From: Clostridia bacterium
GTDB taxonomy: Bacteria > Bacillota > Clostridia > Christensenellales > Aristaeellaceae
Assembly (NCBI GenBank): GCA_017433405.1
Contig: JAFRHH010000022.1
Span: 1 to 64,000 of the forward strand
Direction: 5' to 3'
Length of the DNA: 64,000 bases
Below the pieces are notes generated by a model. It was not told the DNA's origin and did no database searches. It worked only from the letters and a program-made list of their open reading frames with translations. Made by a program: the position numbers and the translations under genes. Numbering within the stretch: the first letter of the stretch is position 1; the number at the start of each line of letters is the position of its first letter. Positions 15,976 to 26,148 of this stretch are shown here, piece by piece.

Positions 15976-17391
15976 ATGCAAACCAGGGCTGTTAAAGTCT
16001 GTGACAGAACGCTTGTCGGAACAGAGGATGAGGTCAGGCTCAGCTTCCGTGAAAAAATAGAATACTGCAAGCTGGCCGACCGGCTTGGGGCCGCTGTCAT
16101 CCAGCTGAATCCGATCCGTCAGAAAAGGATTGACAGCCTTCTGATCAAGAGCATTTCTACAGCCGTCCGAAATGCGGTGATCGCCGTTCCGGTTGATCTT
16201 GACGTGATGAATATGGATGAAACCTGGGAGGCCCTGAAGGGCGCTTCCTCCGCCCGGCTTCAGGTCTCGGCGCCTATCAGCAGCGTTCAGATGGAATATC
16301 TTTTTCACCGAAAGCCCGCGGACGTCCGGGATACGGTCAGTCAGGCCGTCCGCAAATGCGCTTCGCTGACGGAAAATGTTGAATTTGTGGCCGAGGACGC
16401 GACCCGAAGCGAGCGCCAGTTCCTCAGCGACATGCTGAAGGAAGTCATCGCCCAGGGGGCCACAACCGTGACCATCTGCGATGACGCGGGCTCCATGCTC
16501 CCGGATCAGATTGAGCGATATATCCAGGAGCTTCTTCAGGATGTCCCCGAACTGAAGACGGTGACGCTGGGCTTCAGCTGTGCAAACAGCCTTTTCCTCG
16601 CTGATTCTTGCGCTTTTTCCGCTGCCCGCGCAGGCGTTCAGGAGCTGAAGGCCGTGGTCTGCCGGAATGATTATATCTCCATGCCGAATATTCTCCGGAT
16701 CCTGAAGGCCAAAGGTGGCGATTTCGGTCTTCATGCTTCTTTTCATGCCGAGCAGATTAATCAGATCGTCAGGCAGATTGCCATACTCTTTCAGCGGCGC
16801 GGTGCTCTTCCCGCCGGCGATGCCGCTTCCGCCGATGAGTCTTCCGAAAACATGCTTCACGCGGATGATACGCGGCAAACCGTTCTCATGGCCGTACAGA
16901 AGCTGGGATACGATCTGAGCCAGGAGGATCAGGATAGAATCTGGGACAGTTTTCTGTCCATGTCGTCGAAAAAGGCCACAATCTCCCTGCGAGAACTTGA
17001 GGCCATCGTCGCTGCCAAGGCGATGCAGGTTCCCGCGGCCATCCACGACCTGCAGTACAGCATTCATACGGATCACACCCTCGGAGCCATGGCCAGAATG
17101 CGCATGATGTTCCATGAGCAGACGATTGAAGGCGTTTCATCCGGGGACGGCGTTGTTGACGCGGCCTTTCTGGCCATTGAAAACGCGCTGGGGCGGCATT
17201 TTGAACTTGATGATTTCCAGATACAGGCCATTACGGAAGGCCGGGAAGCTCTGGGTGAAACCATCGTCAAGCTCAGAAATGAGGGAAAGCTTTATTCCGG
17301 CCGGGGTCTGAGTACGGATATCGTCGGATCCAGCATTATGGCCTACATCAACGCGCTGAATAAAATCGTCTTTGAGGAGGAAGAAGCATGA
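15976..17391 (+). CDS. Isopropylmalate-synthase-like protein lacking metal ligands (probable pseudoenzyme)
   Basis: 471 residues with the two-part layout of alpha-isopropylmalate synthase: HMGL-like TIM barrel (about 1-280) and C-terminal LeuA regulatory dimer domain (about 360-470, with GDGVVDAAFLAIENAL and STDIVGSSIMAYINALNKI). The active site is altered. The family DTTLRDGxQ is CDRTLVGTED here (catalytic Arg lost). The metal motif HCHND is SCANS (GFSCANSLFL), and the GERCGN loop is RNDYIS. The intact CimA in this same window (44629-46275) shows all three. It may be a leucine-binding regulator or an enzyme with new chemistry. The T-box and strong AGGAGG indicate amino-acid control. It overlaps the next gene by 4 bases (ATGA). 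Confidence 0.75.
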   Translation: MQTRAVKVCDRTLVGTEDEVRLSFREKIEYCKLADRLGAAVIQLNPIRQKRIDSLLIKSISTAVRNAVIAVPVDLDVMNMDETWEALKGASSARLQVSAPISSVQMEYLFHRKPADVRDTVSQAVRKCASLTENVEFVAEDATRSERQFLSDMLKEVIAQGATTVTICDDAGSMLPDQIERYIQELLQDVPELKTVTLGFSCANSLFLADSCAFSAARAGVQELKAVVCRNDYISMPNILRILKAKGGDFGLHASFHAEQINQIVRQIAILFQRRGALPAGDAASADESSENMLHADDTRQTVLMAVQKLGYDLSQEDQDRIWDSFLSMSSKKATISLRELEAIVAAKAMQVPAAIHDLQYSIHTDHTLGAMARMRMMFHEQTIEGVSSGDGVVDAAFLAIENALGRHFELDDFQIQAITEGREALGETIVKLRNEGKLYSGRGLSTDIVGSSIMAYINALNKIVFEEEEA

Positions 17392-19922
17392 AGCTTTCTT
17401 TTTCAACCCGCGGCTGGGAAAAGCTTTCCTGGGAGCGGCAGATATCAGATGCCATCGATCTGCAGTTCCAGGGAATAGAACTTTATAATCTTCATCTTCA
17501 GAAGGCATGGTTCGAGAGCGGCGGCCCCTTTCATCACTTTCAGCAAAATGAAACCATCCGGGCGCTTCGGGCCGGTCATCTTTCGATTCCCTGCCTGGAT
17601 ACCTCCCTGGATCTGGGGCAGCCCTTTTCTCCGGAAGCAGACGACGCGTTTGGGCTGCTGCTCGGGATTGCTTCGGCCTTTCGGGTGCCGTTTATCGCGC
17701 TGCGGGCTCAGACGGATCAGGAGGATATCGTTCGGGACAACCTGAATCGGCTGCTTCCCCTGGCGAGGGAAAAATCCGTCTGCCTGCTGATCAGGACGGT
17801 GGGGATTTATTCGAATACGCAAAGGCTTCGGGCGTTGCTGGAGCAGTATGCCTGTGATGAGCTGGCCTGTCTTTGGGATATCCATCATCCCTATCGTGAC
17901 TGCCATGAAAACGCTGACCAGACCATCCGGAATCTCGGCGGTTACGTTCGCCATGTCCACCTGAGAGATTCCGATGATGATCTCAGCTATAACCTTATTG
18001 GTGAAGGGACGATACCGCTTCGGGAGGTCATGAGCGCGCTCTATTCCATCGATTACAGCGGGTTTATTTCTCTGGAATGGAAGCCTGACTGGATGGAGGA
18101 GCTTCAGGACAGGGAGATCATCTTCAGCCATTTCCTGAACTATATGAATACCTTTGACAATCCCCGGGGGAAGAAAAAGAACCTGTATTTCAATCATGAC
18201 GGAAGCGGAAAGTATGTATGGAAAAAGGACGAACTGATTGATCTGACCTTTGGTCAGGTTCTTGACCGGATGGTCGAAGAATTTCCCGATCAGTATGCCT
18301 TCAAGTATACGACACTGGACTATACAAGAACCTACGCGGAATTCCGGGATGATGTGGACCGTCTGTCCCGGAGCATGATCGCCATGGGCGTCAAGGCGGG
18401 AACCAAAGTAGCGATCTGGGCGACGAATGTGCCCGCCTGGTACCTGACCTTCTGGGCGACCGTCCGGATCGGCGCTGTCCTGGTCACCATGAATACAGCC
18501 TATAAAATTCATGAGGCTGAATACCTGCTCCGCCAGAGTGATACCCATACGCTGGTTATGATTGAAAATGCCCTGGACAGCGATTACAAAAGCATTATCA
18601 ACGAGCTGTGTCCTGAAATCAGAGAAACCAAAGCCGGTGAGGCGCTTCACTGCAAGCGTCTCCCCTTCCTCCGGAATGTTATCACGGTCGGCTTCAGACA
18701 GGCTGGCTGCCTGACTTTCGAAGAAGCCATGCATCGCTCGGACGCCGTTCCGGAAGAAGTCCTGAAAAGCTTCCGGGAAAAGGTTCGTCCCGATGATGTG
18801 TGCAATATGCAGTATACGAGCGGAACCACCGGCTTTCCGAAGGGCGTCATGCTGACTCACTATAACGTAGTTAATGACGGGAAATGCATTGGAGACCGAA
18901 TGGGGCTTTCCACGGCGGACCGGATGATGATTCAGGTTCCCATGTTTCACTGCTTTGGCATGGTTCTCGCCATGACGGCCTCCATGACCCATGGAACCAC
19001 CCTCTGTCCGCTGCCTTATTTCTCGGCCAAAAACTCCCTGGCCTGTATCAATCAGGAGAAAATTACCTGCTTCCACGGCGTTCCAACCATGTTTATCGCC
19101 ATGTTCAATCATGCGGACTATCGGAAAACCGATTTCTCCCATATGCGAACCGGCATTATGGCTGGGTCCGGCTGTCCTCCTGAACTCATGAAACGCGCGG
19201 CGCAGCCTGATGAAATGAATATGAGAGGAATCGTCAGCGTTTACGGGCAGACCGAGTCCTCTCCCGGAAGCACCATGAGCGCCTGGACGGATTCTCTGGA
19301 ATTACGAACCGAGACCGTCGGGTATGCCTTCCCGCATATTCAGTGCAAAATCATCGATCCCGAAACCGGGGAGGAGCTTCCTGATGGTCAGGATGGAGAG
19401 TTCTGCTCCAGGGGCTATCATATTATGAAAGGGTACTATAAAATGCCGGAGGCCACAAACGCCGCGATCGATCCGGAAGGATGGCTTCACAGCGGCGACC
19501 TGGCCAGGCGAAACCCGGATGGAACCTTCCTGATTACCGGCCGCATTAAGGACATGATAATCCGCGGTGGAGAAAACATCTATCCCCGGGAAATTGAGGA
19601 ATTCATCTATACGCATCCCGCCGTTCAGGATGTTCAGGTCATCGGCGTTCCGGATGCCCGGTACGGCGAGGCTGTCATGGCCTGCGTGATTCTGAAGGAA
19701 GGGCAGCAAATCACGCGGGAAGCACTGACGGATTATATCCGAAACCATATGGCCAGACATAAAGTGCCGCAGTATATCGAATTTGTCGATTCCTTTCCGA
19801 TGAATGCTGCAGGGAAAATATTAAAATATAAAATGCGGGAAGAAGCGGCTGAACGCCTCGGCCTCAAAGGCGCGGCGGGGATAGATACCGCCGGAAACCC
19901 GTCATCCGTCAAACATCGCTGA
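17388..19922 (+). CDS. Fusion of xylose-isomerase-like TIM barrel and acyl-CoA synthetase
   Basis: 844 residues in one frame. The first ~265 form a sugar-phosphate isomerase/AP-endonuclease-2-like TIM barrel with probable metal ligands in LWDIHHPYRD, VRHVHLRD, GEGTIP and FISLEWKPD. From about 285 follows a complete AMP-forming acyl-CoA synthetase: P-loop YTSGTTGFPKGVMLTH (about 476-491), VYGQTESSPG, WLHSGDLARR, GRIKDMIIRGGENIYP and the catalytic Lys in AAGKILKYKM (about 807). The ligase activates a carboxylic acid as acyl-AMP then acyl-CoA. The fused barrel suggests an isomerase/lyase step on the same metabolite, which is inference. It is translationally coupled to the LeuA-like gene. Its 3' end overlaps mreB by 14 bases, convergently. 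Confidence 0.85.
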   Translation: MKLSFSTRGWEKLSWERQISDAIDLQFQGIELYNLHLQKAWFESGGPFHHFQQNETIRALRAGHLSIPCLDTSLDLGQPFSPEADDAFGLLLGIASAFRVPFIALRAQTDQEDIVRDNLNRLLPLAREKSVCLLIRTVGIYSNTQRLRALLEQYACDELACLWDIHHPYRDCHENADQTIRNLGGYVRHVHLRDSDDDLSYNLIGEGTIPLREVMSALYSIDYSGFISLEWKPDWMEELQDREIIFSHFLNYMNTFDNPRGKKKNLYFNHDGSGKYVWKKDELIDLTFGQVLDRMVEEFPDQYAFKYTTLDYTRTYAEFRDDVDRLSRSMIAMGVKAGTKVAIWATNVPAWYLTFWATVRIGAVLVTMNTAYKIHEAEYLLRQSDTHTLVMIENALDSDYKSIINELCPEIRETKAGEALHCKRLPFLRNVITVGFRQAGCLTFEEAMHRSDAVPEEVLKSFREKVRPDDVCNMQYTSGTTGFPKGVMLTHYNVVNDGKCIGDRMGLSTADRMMIQVPMFHCFGMVLAMTASMTHGTTLCPLPYFSAKNSLACINQEKITCFHGVPTMFIAMFNHADYRKTDFSHMRTGIMAGSGCPPELMKRAAQPDEMNMRGIVSVYGQTESSPGSTMSAWTDSLELRTETVGYAFPHIQCKIIDPETGEELPDGQDGEFCSRGYHIMKGYYKMPEATNAAIDPEGWLHSGDLARRNPDGTFLITGRIKDMIIRGGENIYPREIEEFIYTHPAVQDVQVIGVPDARYGEAVMACVILKEGQQITREALTDYIRNHMARHKVPQYIEFVDSFPMNAAGKILKYKMREEAAERLGLKGAAGIDTAGNPSSVKHR

Positions 19923-20916
19923 GCAGGTGACGGACGCCTGCCGGTTCATTAAGGACCTTCGCGCACCCGAGCACCACACAGTCCTTGGCCTCTTCCGCCA
20001 CCCGGCAGGGAATCCCAAGGACTTTCTCAATCGCTTCCGCGAGGCCGTAGAGGGCCGCCCCACCGCCGGTCAGGGTCACTCCGCCCTCAAAAATATCCGA
20101 AGCGAACTGAGGGGGGGTCCGCTCAATCATGACCTGCATTCCTTCAATCAGGTCATTGACGCTTTCCAGAAGCGCTTCATAGATCTCGTCGGAATTAATA
20201 CGCATGGTCTTCGGGAGCCCGGAAAGGAGATTCCTTCCCGTAACATCCATCACGATGGCCGGATCCCGCTGAACGGCTCCCCCCAGTGAAATCTTCACCT
20301 GCTCGGCAGTTCTTTCGCCGATCAGCAGGTTATACTTTTTCCGAAGATACCTGACGATCGCCTCGTCCAGCTGGTTTCCGCCAATTTTGACGGAGCTCAT
20401 GACGGAAACCGATCCGTTATACAGAACCGCCATATCGGTACAGCCGGCACAGAAATCCACATTCATGCATCCATATGACCCCAGAAAATTGAGCTGGGCG
20501 CCAAGCGCTGCCGCCACATTCTTGTCCAGCAGCTGGGTTCGCCTGATGCCGGCATCAAACATGGCGCTGATCAGCGCTTTTTTTTCAATATCCTTAATGC
20601 CAACCGGGACGGACATCACCGCCCGGGGCCTGGATAAAAACCTTCTCCCGACGACACCTGAAACAAAATAGCGCAGCATGGCGTTGGTCAGATCAAAATC
20701 GATCATGGTTCCCTGAGCCAGCGGCCGAATAATCGAAATATTGGAGGGGACCCGCCCGGTCATTCGGTTGGCTTCGGCGCCAAAGGCGATAATATTCTGT
20801 GTGTTCCGATCGATCGCAAGGGCTGAAGGTTCACGAAACACAATCCCCTTTCCCTTCATATAAATCACGATATTGGATGTGCCGAGGTCAATTGCGATAT
20901 CATTTGCCTGCGCCAT
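19909..20916 (-). CDS. mreB: MreB/Mbl-type rod-shape actin homologue
   Basis: A 335-residue bacterial actin. The phosphate-1 loop is IAIDLGTSNIVIYM (about residues 7-20), phosphate-2 is MNVDFCAGCTDMAVL (the usual DIGGGTTD is changed to DFCAGCTD) and the adenosine motif is TLTGGGAALYGL (about 280). MreB filaments guide lateral cell-wall synthesis under the membrane. mreC and mreD are not adjacent, so this may be an Mbl- or MreBH-like paralogue. GGAGGAAGGG lies upstream of ATG 20916, and a good promoter is at 20958-20986. Confidence 0.88.
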   Translation of the reverse strand: MAQANDIAIDLGTSNIVIYMKGKGIVFREPSALAIDRNTQNIIAFGAEANRMTGRVPSNISIIRPLAQGTMIDFDLTNAMLRYFVSGVVGRRFLSRPRAVMSVPVGIKDIEKKALISAMFDAGIRRTQLLDKNVAAALGAQLNFLGSYGCMNVDFCAGCTDMAVLYNGSVSVMSSVKIGGNQLDEAIVRYLRKKYNLLIGERTAEQVKISLGGAVQRDPAIVMDVTGRNLLSGLPKTMRINSDEIYEALLESVNDLIEGMQVMIERTPPQFASDIFEGGVTLTGGGAALYGLAEAIEKVLGIPCRVAEEAKDCVVLGCAKVLNEPAGVRHLLSDV

Positions 20917-20957
20917 GATCGAAACCGTTCCCTTCCTCCGCGTAAGAATCCTTGTGA

Positions 20958-20986
20958 ATCATACCATCGGTCACCCAAAATAGCAA
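20958..20986 (-). promoter_or_regulatory. mreB promoter
   Basis: Minus strand TTGCTA (20981-20986), spacer 17, TATGAT (20958-20963). It is back-to-back with the plus-strand promoter at 21006. Confidence 0.7.
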
Positions 20987-21005
20987 CACTCCCTAAAGTG
21001 ATTCC

Positions 21006-21034
21006 TTGACAACTGATGCATAAAACCGCATAAT
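21006..21034 (+). promoter_or_regulatory. Promoter of the DUF512-der-plsY operon
   Basis: TTGACA (21006-21011), spacer 17, CATAAT (21029-21034), 32 bases before the GTG start of the DUF512 gene. Confidence 0.8.
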
Positions 21035-21065
21035 AGAATTGATTTTGGCAAGGAGTGAAAGCGCG

Positions 21066-22376
21066 GTGGCCATCAGGATTCTGAATGTTATCCCTGGTTC
21101 TCCGGCTGACCGGGCTGGAATTCTGGCCGGCTGGATGGTCGAAAAGATGAACGGTGAGCCAGTCCTGGATGAAATTGATTATCAGGCGCTCTCCGCTCAT
21201 CGGCTGGTGCATATGGAGCTTCGGAAAAAAAACGGGGAATCCTTTTCCGCCAGAATAGTCAAGGAGGATTGGGCCCCGCTGGGCTTAACCCTGGACGAAA
21301 CGGCGCAGATGAAACCCCGGCAATGCAAAAACCATTGCCAGTTTTGTTTTATTGACCAGATGCCCTGTCAAATGCGTGATTCCCTGTATGTCAAGGACGA
21401 CGACTGGCGACTGAGCCTGATGATGGGAAATTACATCACCCTGACCAATATCGATGATCAGGAGTTTTCCCGCATTATTCGCCGGGGCGCTTCACCGCTG
21501 TATATTTCGGTTCATGCGACAGATCCGGCCGTTCGGAGACAGCTGCTGCGGAATCCCAATGCCGCTTTGCTCATGGATCGTCTTCATCAGTTGAAGGCCC
21601 ATGGTCTGCAGTTTCATACCCAGGTTGTTCTCTGCCCCGGCATCAATGATGGTTCTGTCCTGCAAAAAACCATCGAGGATCTTGCTGCCCTCTTTCCCGC
21701 GGCGCTTTCTCTGGCCATTGTTCCCGTTGGGCTGACAAAGCATCGGGAAAACCTGACGCCGATTGAGCCCTTCCGGCGAGATACGGCAGGCAGGCTGCTG
21801 GATTTCATCGAGCCGTATCAGGAGCGTTTTCTGCGTGATTTGCATACGCGATTTGTGTATGCCTCCGATGAGTTTTACTGCCTGAGTGGCCGGCCGATTC
21901 CGCCGGAATCATTCTATGAGGAGTATCCGCAGATTGAAAACGGCGTCGGGATGCTTCGGCTCCTTGAAGAGGAGTGCCGGGAGGCGTCTGAATACCTTCC
22001 CCGTCCCCGGGCCGTCGGCCGCCGCCTTCTCATTGCGACCGGTGTCTCCGCCTTTCCTTTTATTCGTTCTCTGGCGGAACGTTACGCGCCGGAAGGATCG
22101 GAAGTTGAGGTTCGCTCCATCCCCAACCGCTTTTTCGGGGAGTCCGTCACCGTCACTGGGCTGATCGTTGGAAGAGACTTGATCGATGCCCTGAAGGATG
22201 TTCAGTGTGATGAAATCCTGATCTCCGCCAATATGCTTCGGGAACAGCAGGATTGTTTCCTGGATGATCTGACACTGTCTGACGTTGAAAAAGCCCTCGG
22301 GAAACCGGTCCGGATTGTTCAGAGCACGGGAGAATCCTTTATCAAAGCGCTTTATGGAATGGAGGAAGGCGTATGA
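21066..22376 (+). CDS. DUF512-family protein with PDZ and radical-SAM-like cysteine motif
   Basis: A 436-residue protein of the family that sits upstream of der in many Clostridia. An N-terminal PDZ-like segment (VIPGSPADRAGILAGWMVEKMNG without spaces, about residues 7-29) is followed by CKNHCQFCFIDQMP (about 90-103), a CxxxCxxC triad as in radical SAM enzymes, and the DUF512 C-terminal domain. GTG 21066 is chosen because AAGGAG lies 10 bases upstream and the PDZ part begins there; longer TTG starts would fall on the -10 box. The biochemical role is not established to my knowledge. It overlaps der by 4 bases. Confidence 0.88.
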   Translation: MAIRILNVIPGSPADRAGILAGWMVEKMNGEPVLDEIDYQALSAHRLVHMELRKKNGESFSARIVKEDWAPLGLTLDETAQMKPRQCKNHCQFCFIDQMPCQMRDSLYVKDDDWRLSLMMGNYITLTNIDDQEFSRIIRRGASPLYISVHATDPAVRRQLLRNPNAALLMDRLHQLKAHGLQFHTQVVLCPGINDGSVLQKTIEDLAALFPAALSLAIVPVGLTKHRENLTPIEPFRRDTAGRLLDFIEPYQERFLRDLHTRFVYASDEFYCLSGRPIPPESFYEEYPQIENGVGMLRLLEEECREASEYLPRPRAVGRRLLIATGVSAFPFIRSLAERYAPEGSEVEVRSIPNRFFGESVTVTGLIVGRDLIDALKDVQCDEILISANMLREQQDCFLDDLTLSDVEKALGKPVRIVQSTGESFIKALYGMEEGV

Positions 22377-23707
22377 GCAAGCCACTGGTGGCAATTGTCG
22401 GCAGGCCGAATGTCGGAAAATCGACTTTCTTCAATAAAATGGCCGGAAAACGAATCAGCATCGTTGAAGATGTGCCCGGTGTAACCAGAGACAGAATTAC
22501 CGCCGATGTTGAATGGCTTGGCCATTCTTTTGTCCTGATCGATACCGGCGGCATTGACCCGTCCAGCGAGGATGTTCTTTTCTCCCAGATGCGGGAGCAG
22601 GCCCAGATTGCCATCGATAACTCGGATGTAATCTGTTTTTTCACGGACGGTCGTACTGGGCTGACGGATGACGACCGCGAGATTGCCAATCATCTTCGCA
22701 GAACCGGTAAGCCGGTGCTGCTGATTGTCAATAAAATCGATGCCCTGCCTCTGAACAGTCAGCTCTATGAGTTTTATGAACTGGGGCTCGGCGATCCGAT
22801 CGGAATCAGCAGCGCCAATATGCTCGGCTTCGGCGATCTGCTGGATCTGGTGGTTGGCAGCTTCCCGGCGGATGCGGAAAAGGAGGAAGATCAGCCGGAT
22901 GCCTTGAAGCTGGCCATCGTCGGGCGGCCAAACGTCGGTAAAAGCAGCCTCGCCAACAGGCTGCTCGGAGCCAACCGCACCATGGTCTCCGATATCGCCG
23001 GCACCACAAGGGACGCAATTGATTCGGAACTGATCACGGCGGAGGGAGATCGATATATCATCATTGATACCGCCGGGATCCGAAGGAAGCGCTCCATTGA
23101 AGATCGTTCCCTCGAGCGTTACAGCGTTCTTCGCTCCATCGCCGCCATCAGGCGCTGCGATGTCGCCCTGCTCATGATCGATGCTCTCGACGGTGTGACG
23201 GAACAGGACGCCAGGATAGCCGGGCTCATCAAGGAGGAAGGAAAGGCTGTTCTGATCGTTGTCAATAAATGGGATCTTCCCGAAAAGGAAACGGGGACGC
23301 TTGAAAAAACTCAAAAGAAGATCCGTCAGGACCTTAAATTTCTGGATTATGCCCCCGTTCTTTTCGTGTCCGCGGAAACGGGCCAGAGAATTCACCTGAT
23401 TCTTCCGCAGGTTCAGAAGGTTTTTGCCTCAGCCTGCAGAAAAATTACCACAGGCGTCCTGAATGATATGGTCAACGAAGCCACCGCGTCCCTGCAGCCT
23501 CCCATGCAGGGCGGGAGAAGGCTGAAGATTTATTATGCCACCCAGGGAGGAATCCAGCCGCCGACCTTCATCCTGTTCGTAAATGATCCTGAACTGATCA
23601 ATTTTTCCTACGAGCGATATCTTGAAAATTTTTTCAGAAAAACCTTTGATTTTGAAGGAACGCCCATCCGGTTTATACTGCGCGAAAGGAAGCGGGAAAA
23701 GCAGTGA
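22373..23707 (+). CDS. der: GTPase Der (EngA)
   Basis: A 444-residue double GTPase needed for 50S ribosome assembly. The first G domain has GRPNVGKSTFFNK (about residues 9-21), DTGG and NKID. The second repeats the set: GRPNVGKSSLANR (about 183), DTAGI and NKWD. A C-terminal KH-like domain ends KREKQ. The length is typical. Start ATGA overlaps the DUF512 stop, and plsY starts inside its stop, so the three genes are translationally coupled. Confidence 0.97.
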   Translation: MSKPLVAIVGRPNVGKSTFFNKMAGKRISIVEDVPGVTRDRITADVEWLGHSFVLIDTGGIDPSSEDVLFSQMREQAQIAIDNSDVICFFTDGRTGLTDDDREIANHLRRTGKPVLLIVNKIDALPLNSQLYEFYELGLGDPIGISSANMLGFGDLLDLVVGSFPADAEKEEDQPDALKLAIVGRPNVGKSSLANRLLGANRTMVSDIAGTTRDAIDSELITAEGDRYIIIDTAGIRRKRSIEDRSLERYSVLRSIAAIRRCDVALLMIDALDGVTEQDARIAGLIKEEGKAVLIVVNKWDLPEKETGTLEKTQKKIRQDLKFLDYAPVLFVSAETGQRIHLILPQVQKVFASACRKITTGVLNDMVNEATASLQPPMQGGRRLKIYYATQGGIQPPTFILFVNDPELINFSYERYLENFFRKTFDFEGTPIRFILRERKREKQ

Positions 23708-24315
23708 ACAGACCTGTTCTTTTATTTGTCAGCTGTATCGTCGCCTATCTCATCGGCTCTGTTTCAACCGGAATCCTTGTATCCAGATGGTTTCACGGGC
23801 CGGATCTTCGGTCCGTGGGAAGCAAAAATACCGGTGCGAGCAATGTCCAGCGAACAATGGGATGGAAATACGGCCTGATCACCTTTGTCGGCGATATGCT
23901 GAAAGGGATCCTTTCATGCGCGATCGCGGAATGGCTGACCGGAGATCATCTGGCTGCGCTTCCGGCCGGTCTGTGCGCCGTCATCGGTCACAACTGGCCT
24001 GTTTTCTTTCACTTTAAAGGCGGAAAGGGCGTCTCTACCAGCACCGGTGTCATGCTGTGGTGTTTTCCGGTTCCAGCTTTGATCAGCATGGGCGTGACCG
24101 TGATCGTCATCGCGCTTACAAAATGGATCAGCCTGGGCAGCCTGGCGCTGGTCACCCTTTATGCGCTGCTGGTCTCCATCTTCTTCAGCGGGGGGAATCC
24201 CTGGGTGATCGGCTGGTCCATTCTGATCGCGCTCCTGTGCTATATCCGGCACAGGGCCAATATCAGGCGGCTGATCGCGGGAACCGAAAACAAGCTGGGA
24301 AATAAGATTACCTGA
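23704..24315 (+). CDS. plsY: Glycerol-3-phosphate acyltransferase PlsY
   Basis: A 203-residue polytopic membrane enzyme that acylates sn-glycerol-3-phosphate from acyl-phosphate, the first step of phospholipid synthesis. The family motifs are [12 protein letters not shown] (motif 1), [15 protein letters not shown] (about residues 39-53, motif 2) and [13 protein letters not shown] (about 101-113, motif 3). Five hydrophobic segments are visible. GTG start overlaps the der stop by 4 bases. Confidence 0.95.
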   Translation: MNRPVLLFVSCIVAYLIGSVSTGILVSRWFHGPDLRSVGSKNTGASNVQRTMGWKYGLITFVGDMLKGILSCAIAEWLTGDHLAALPAGLCAVIGHNWPVFFHFKGGKGVSTSTGVMLWCFPVPALISMGVTVIVIALTKWISLGSLALVTLYALLVSIFFSGGNPWVIGWSILIALLCYIRHRANIRRLIAGTENKLGNKIT

Positions 24316-24347
24316 ACTTTCATGCCATCTTTGAGGAGCGAGGCTAC

Positions 24348-26147
24348 ATGAATCAATCCAGCAGTCGAATCCGGAATTTCTGTATCGTTGCGCATATCGA
24401 TCATGGGAAAAGTACCTTAGCCGACAGAATTCTGGAAAAAACAGGCGTTTTTGAACAGCGGGAAATGGTTGAACAGATTCTCGACAGCATGGATCTGGAG
24501 CGGGAAAGAGGCATCACCATCAAAAGCAAGGCTGTTCATATGACCTATCAGAGCAGCGACGGCAACGAGTATGTTCTGAATCTGATTGATACCCCCGGCC
24601 ATGTCGATTTTACCTACGAGGTCAGCCGGGCGCTCGCAGCCTGCGAAGGCGCACTTCTCGTAGTGGACGCGACCCAGGGAATTGAAGCCCAGACCCTCGC
24701 CAATGTTTATATGGCCATTGATCACAATCTTGAAATCATTCCCGTGATCAATAAAATCGATCTCCCTTCTGCCCGCCCTGAAGAGGTGCGCCGCGAAATT
24801 GAGGATGTAATCGGCCTTGATGCCGCTGACGCGCCATGCATCTCCGCAAAGACCGGTCTGAATATTGACGCGGTTCTGGAAGCGGTCGTTCATCAGATTC
24901 CCGCCCCCGTCGGTGACCCGGCTGCGCCGCTGAAGGCGCTGATCTTTGATGCCTTTTATGATAATTACCGGGGAGCCATCTGCTTTATTCGTGTAAAGGA
25001 AGGCTCCATCTGTCCCGGCATGCGGATGCGGCTGATGTCCACCGGCAGCGAGTTTGATGTCGTGGAAGTCGGAACCTTTGCTCCGGGATATAAACCCTGC
25101 TCCCGATTGTCCGCCGGTGAAGTCGGTTATGTAGCCGCTTCCATAAAGGATGTCCGGGACACCCGCGTCGGCGATACGATTACGGATGCCCAGCGTCCCG
25201 CCGATCTTCCTCTGCCGGGATATCGTCATGTTACGCCGATGGTTTATTGCGGGATCTATCCGGCGGACGGCGCTGATTATCCGGTTCTGAAGGATGCGCT
25301 GGAAAAGCTGAGAATGAACGACGCTTCCCTTTCCTTCGAACCGGAAACATCCGTAGCCCTGGGATACGGCTTCCGGTGCGGCTTCCTCGGGCTGTTGCAT
25401 ATGGATATTATTTCCGCCAGACTTGAAAGGGAATTCGACCTGAACCTAGTGACAACGGCTCCCAGCGTCATCTATCAGGTGATCAGAACGGACGGAACGG
25501 AACTGTTGATCGATAATCCGACGAATCTTCCGCCCGTTACAGAGATTGCTGAAATGAGAGAGCCTTTTGTCCATGCGACGATCTACACACCTCAGGAGTA
25601 TGTCGGAACGCTGATGGAACTCTGTCAGGATAAACGGGGCATCTTTCTGGATATGCAGTATGAAGGAAACCGGGTAAAGCTGAATTATGATATGCCGCTC
25701 AATGAAATCATTTTTGATTTTTTCGATCAGGTAAAAAGCAGAAGCCGGGGCTACGCCTCTTTTGATTATGAACTGAAAGATTACCGCACAAGCGATCTTG
25801 TGAAGCTGGATATTCTATTGAACGGTGATATTTGTGATGCCTTCAGCATTATCGTGCACCGGGACAAGGCGTATGGGCGTGGACGGGGCATTGCCGAAAA
25901 GCTGAAGGACGTCATTCCCCGTCAGATGTTTGAAATCCCGATTCAGGCAGCGATCGGCGGCAAGGTCATCGCCCGTGAAACGGTTAAAGCCATGCGAAAA
26001 GATGTTCTTGCTAAATGCTACGGCGGGGACATCACCAGAAAGAAAAAGCTCCTGGAAAAACAGAAGGAAGGAAAAAAACGGATGCGGCAGTTTGGAACCG
26101 TTCAGGTTCCCAGCGAAGCCTTCCTGGCCGTTTTGAAAATGGATTAA
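24348..26147 (+). CDS. lepA: Elongation factor 4 (LepA)
   Basis: A 599-residue translational GTPase involved in ribosome back-translocation or initiation fidelity. The G domain shows [15 protein letters not shown] (about residues 14-28), [14 protein letters not shown] and NKID. The LepA-specific C-terminal domain replaces EF-G domain IV and ends in the [20 protein letters not shown] signature. The length is standard. It lies 32 bases after plsY with GAGGAG upstream of ATG 24348. The SLOG gene follows one base after its stop. Confidence 0.97.
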   Translation: MNQSSSRIRNFCIVAHIDHGKSTLADRILEKTGVFEQREMVEQILDSMDLERERGITIKSKAVHMTYQSSDGNEYVLNLIDTPGHVDFTYEVSRALAACEGALLVVDATQGIEAQTLANVYMAIDHNLEIIPVINKIDLPSARPEEVRREIEDVIGLDAADAPCISAKTGLNIDAVLEAVVHQIPAPVGDPAAPLKALIFDAFYDNYRGAICFIRVKEGSICPGMRMRLMSTGSEFDVVEVGTFAPGYKPCSRLSAGEVGYVAASIKDVRDTRVGDTITDAQRPADLPLPGYRHVTPMVYCGIYPADGADYPVLKDALEKLRMNDASLSFEPETSVALGYGFRCGFLGLLHMDIISARLEREFDLNLVTTAPSVIYQVIRTDGTELLIDNPTNLPPVTEIAEMREPFVHATIYTPQEYVGTLMELCQDKRGIFLDMQYEGNRVKLNYDMPLNEIIFDFFDQVKSRSRGYASFDYELKDYRTSDLVKLDILLNGDICDAFSIIVHRDKAYGRGRGIAEKLKDVIPRQMFEIPIQAAIGGKVIARETVKAMRKDVLAKCYGGDITRKKKLLEKQKEGKKRMRQFGTVQVPSEAFLAVLKMD

Positions 26148-26148
26148 A

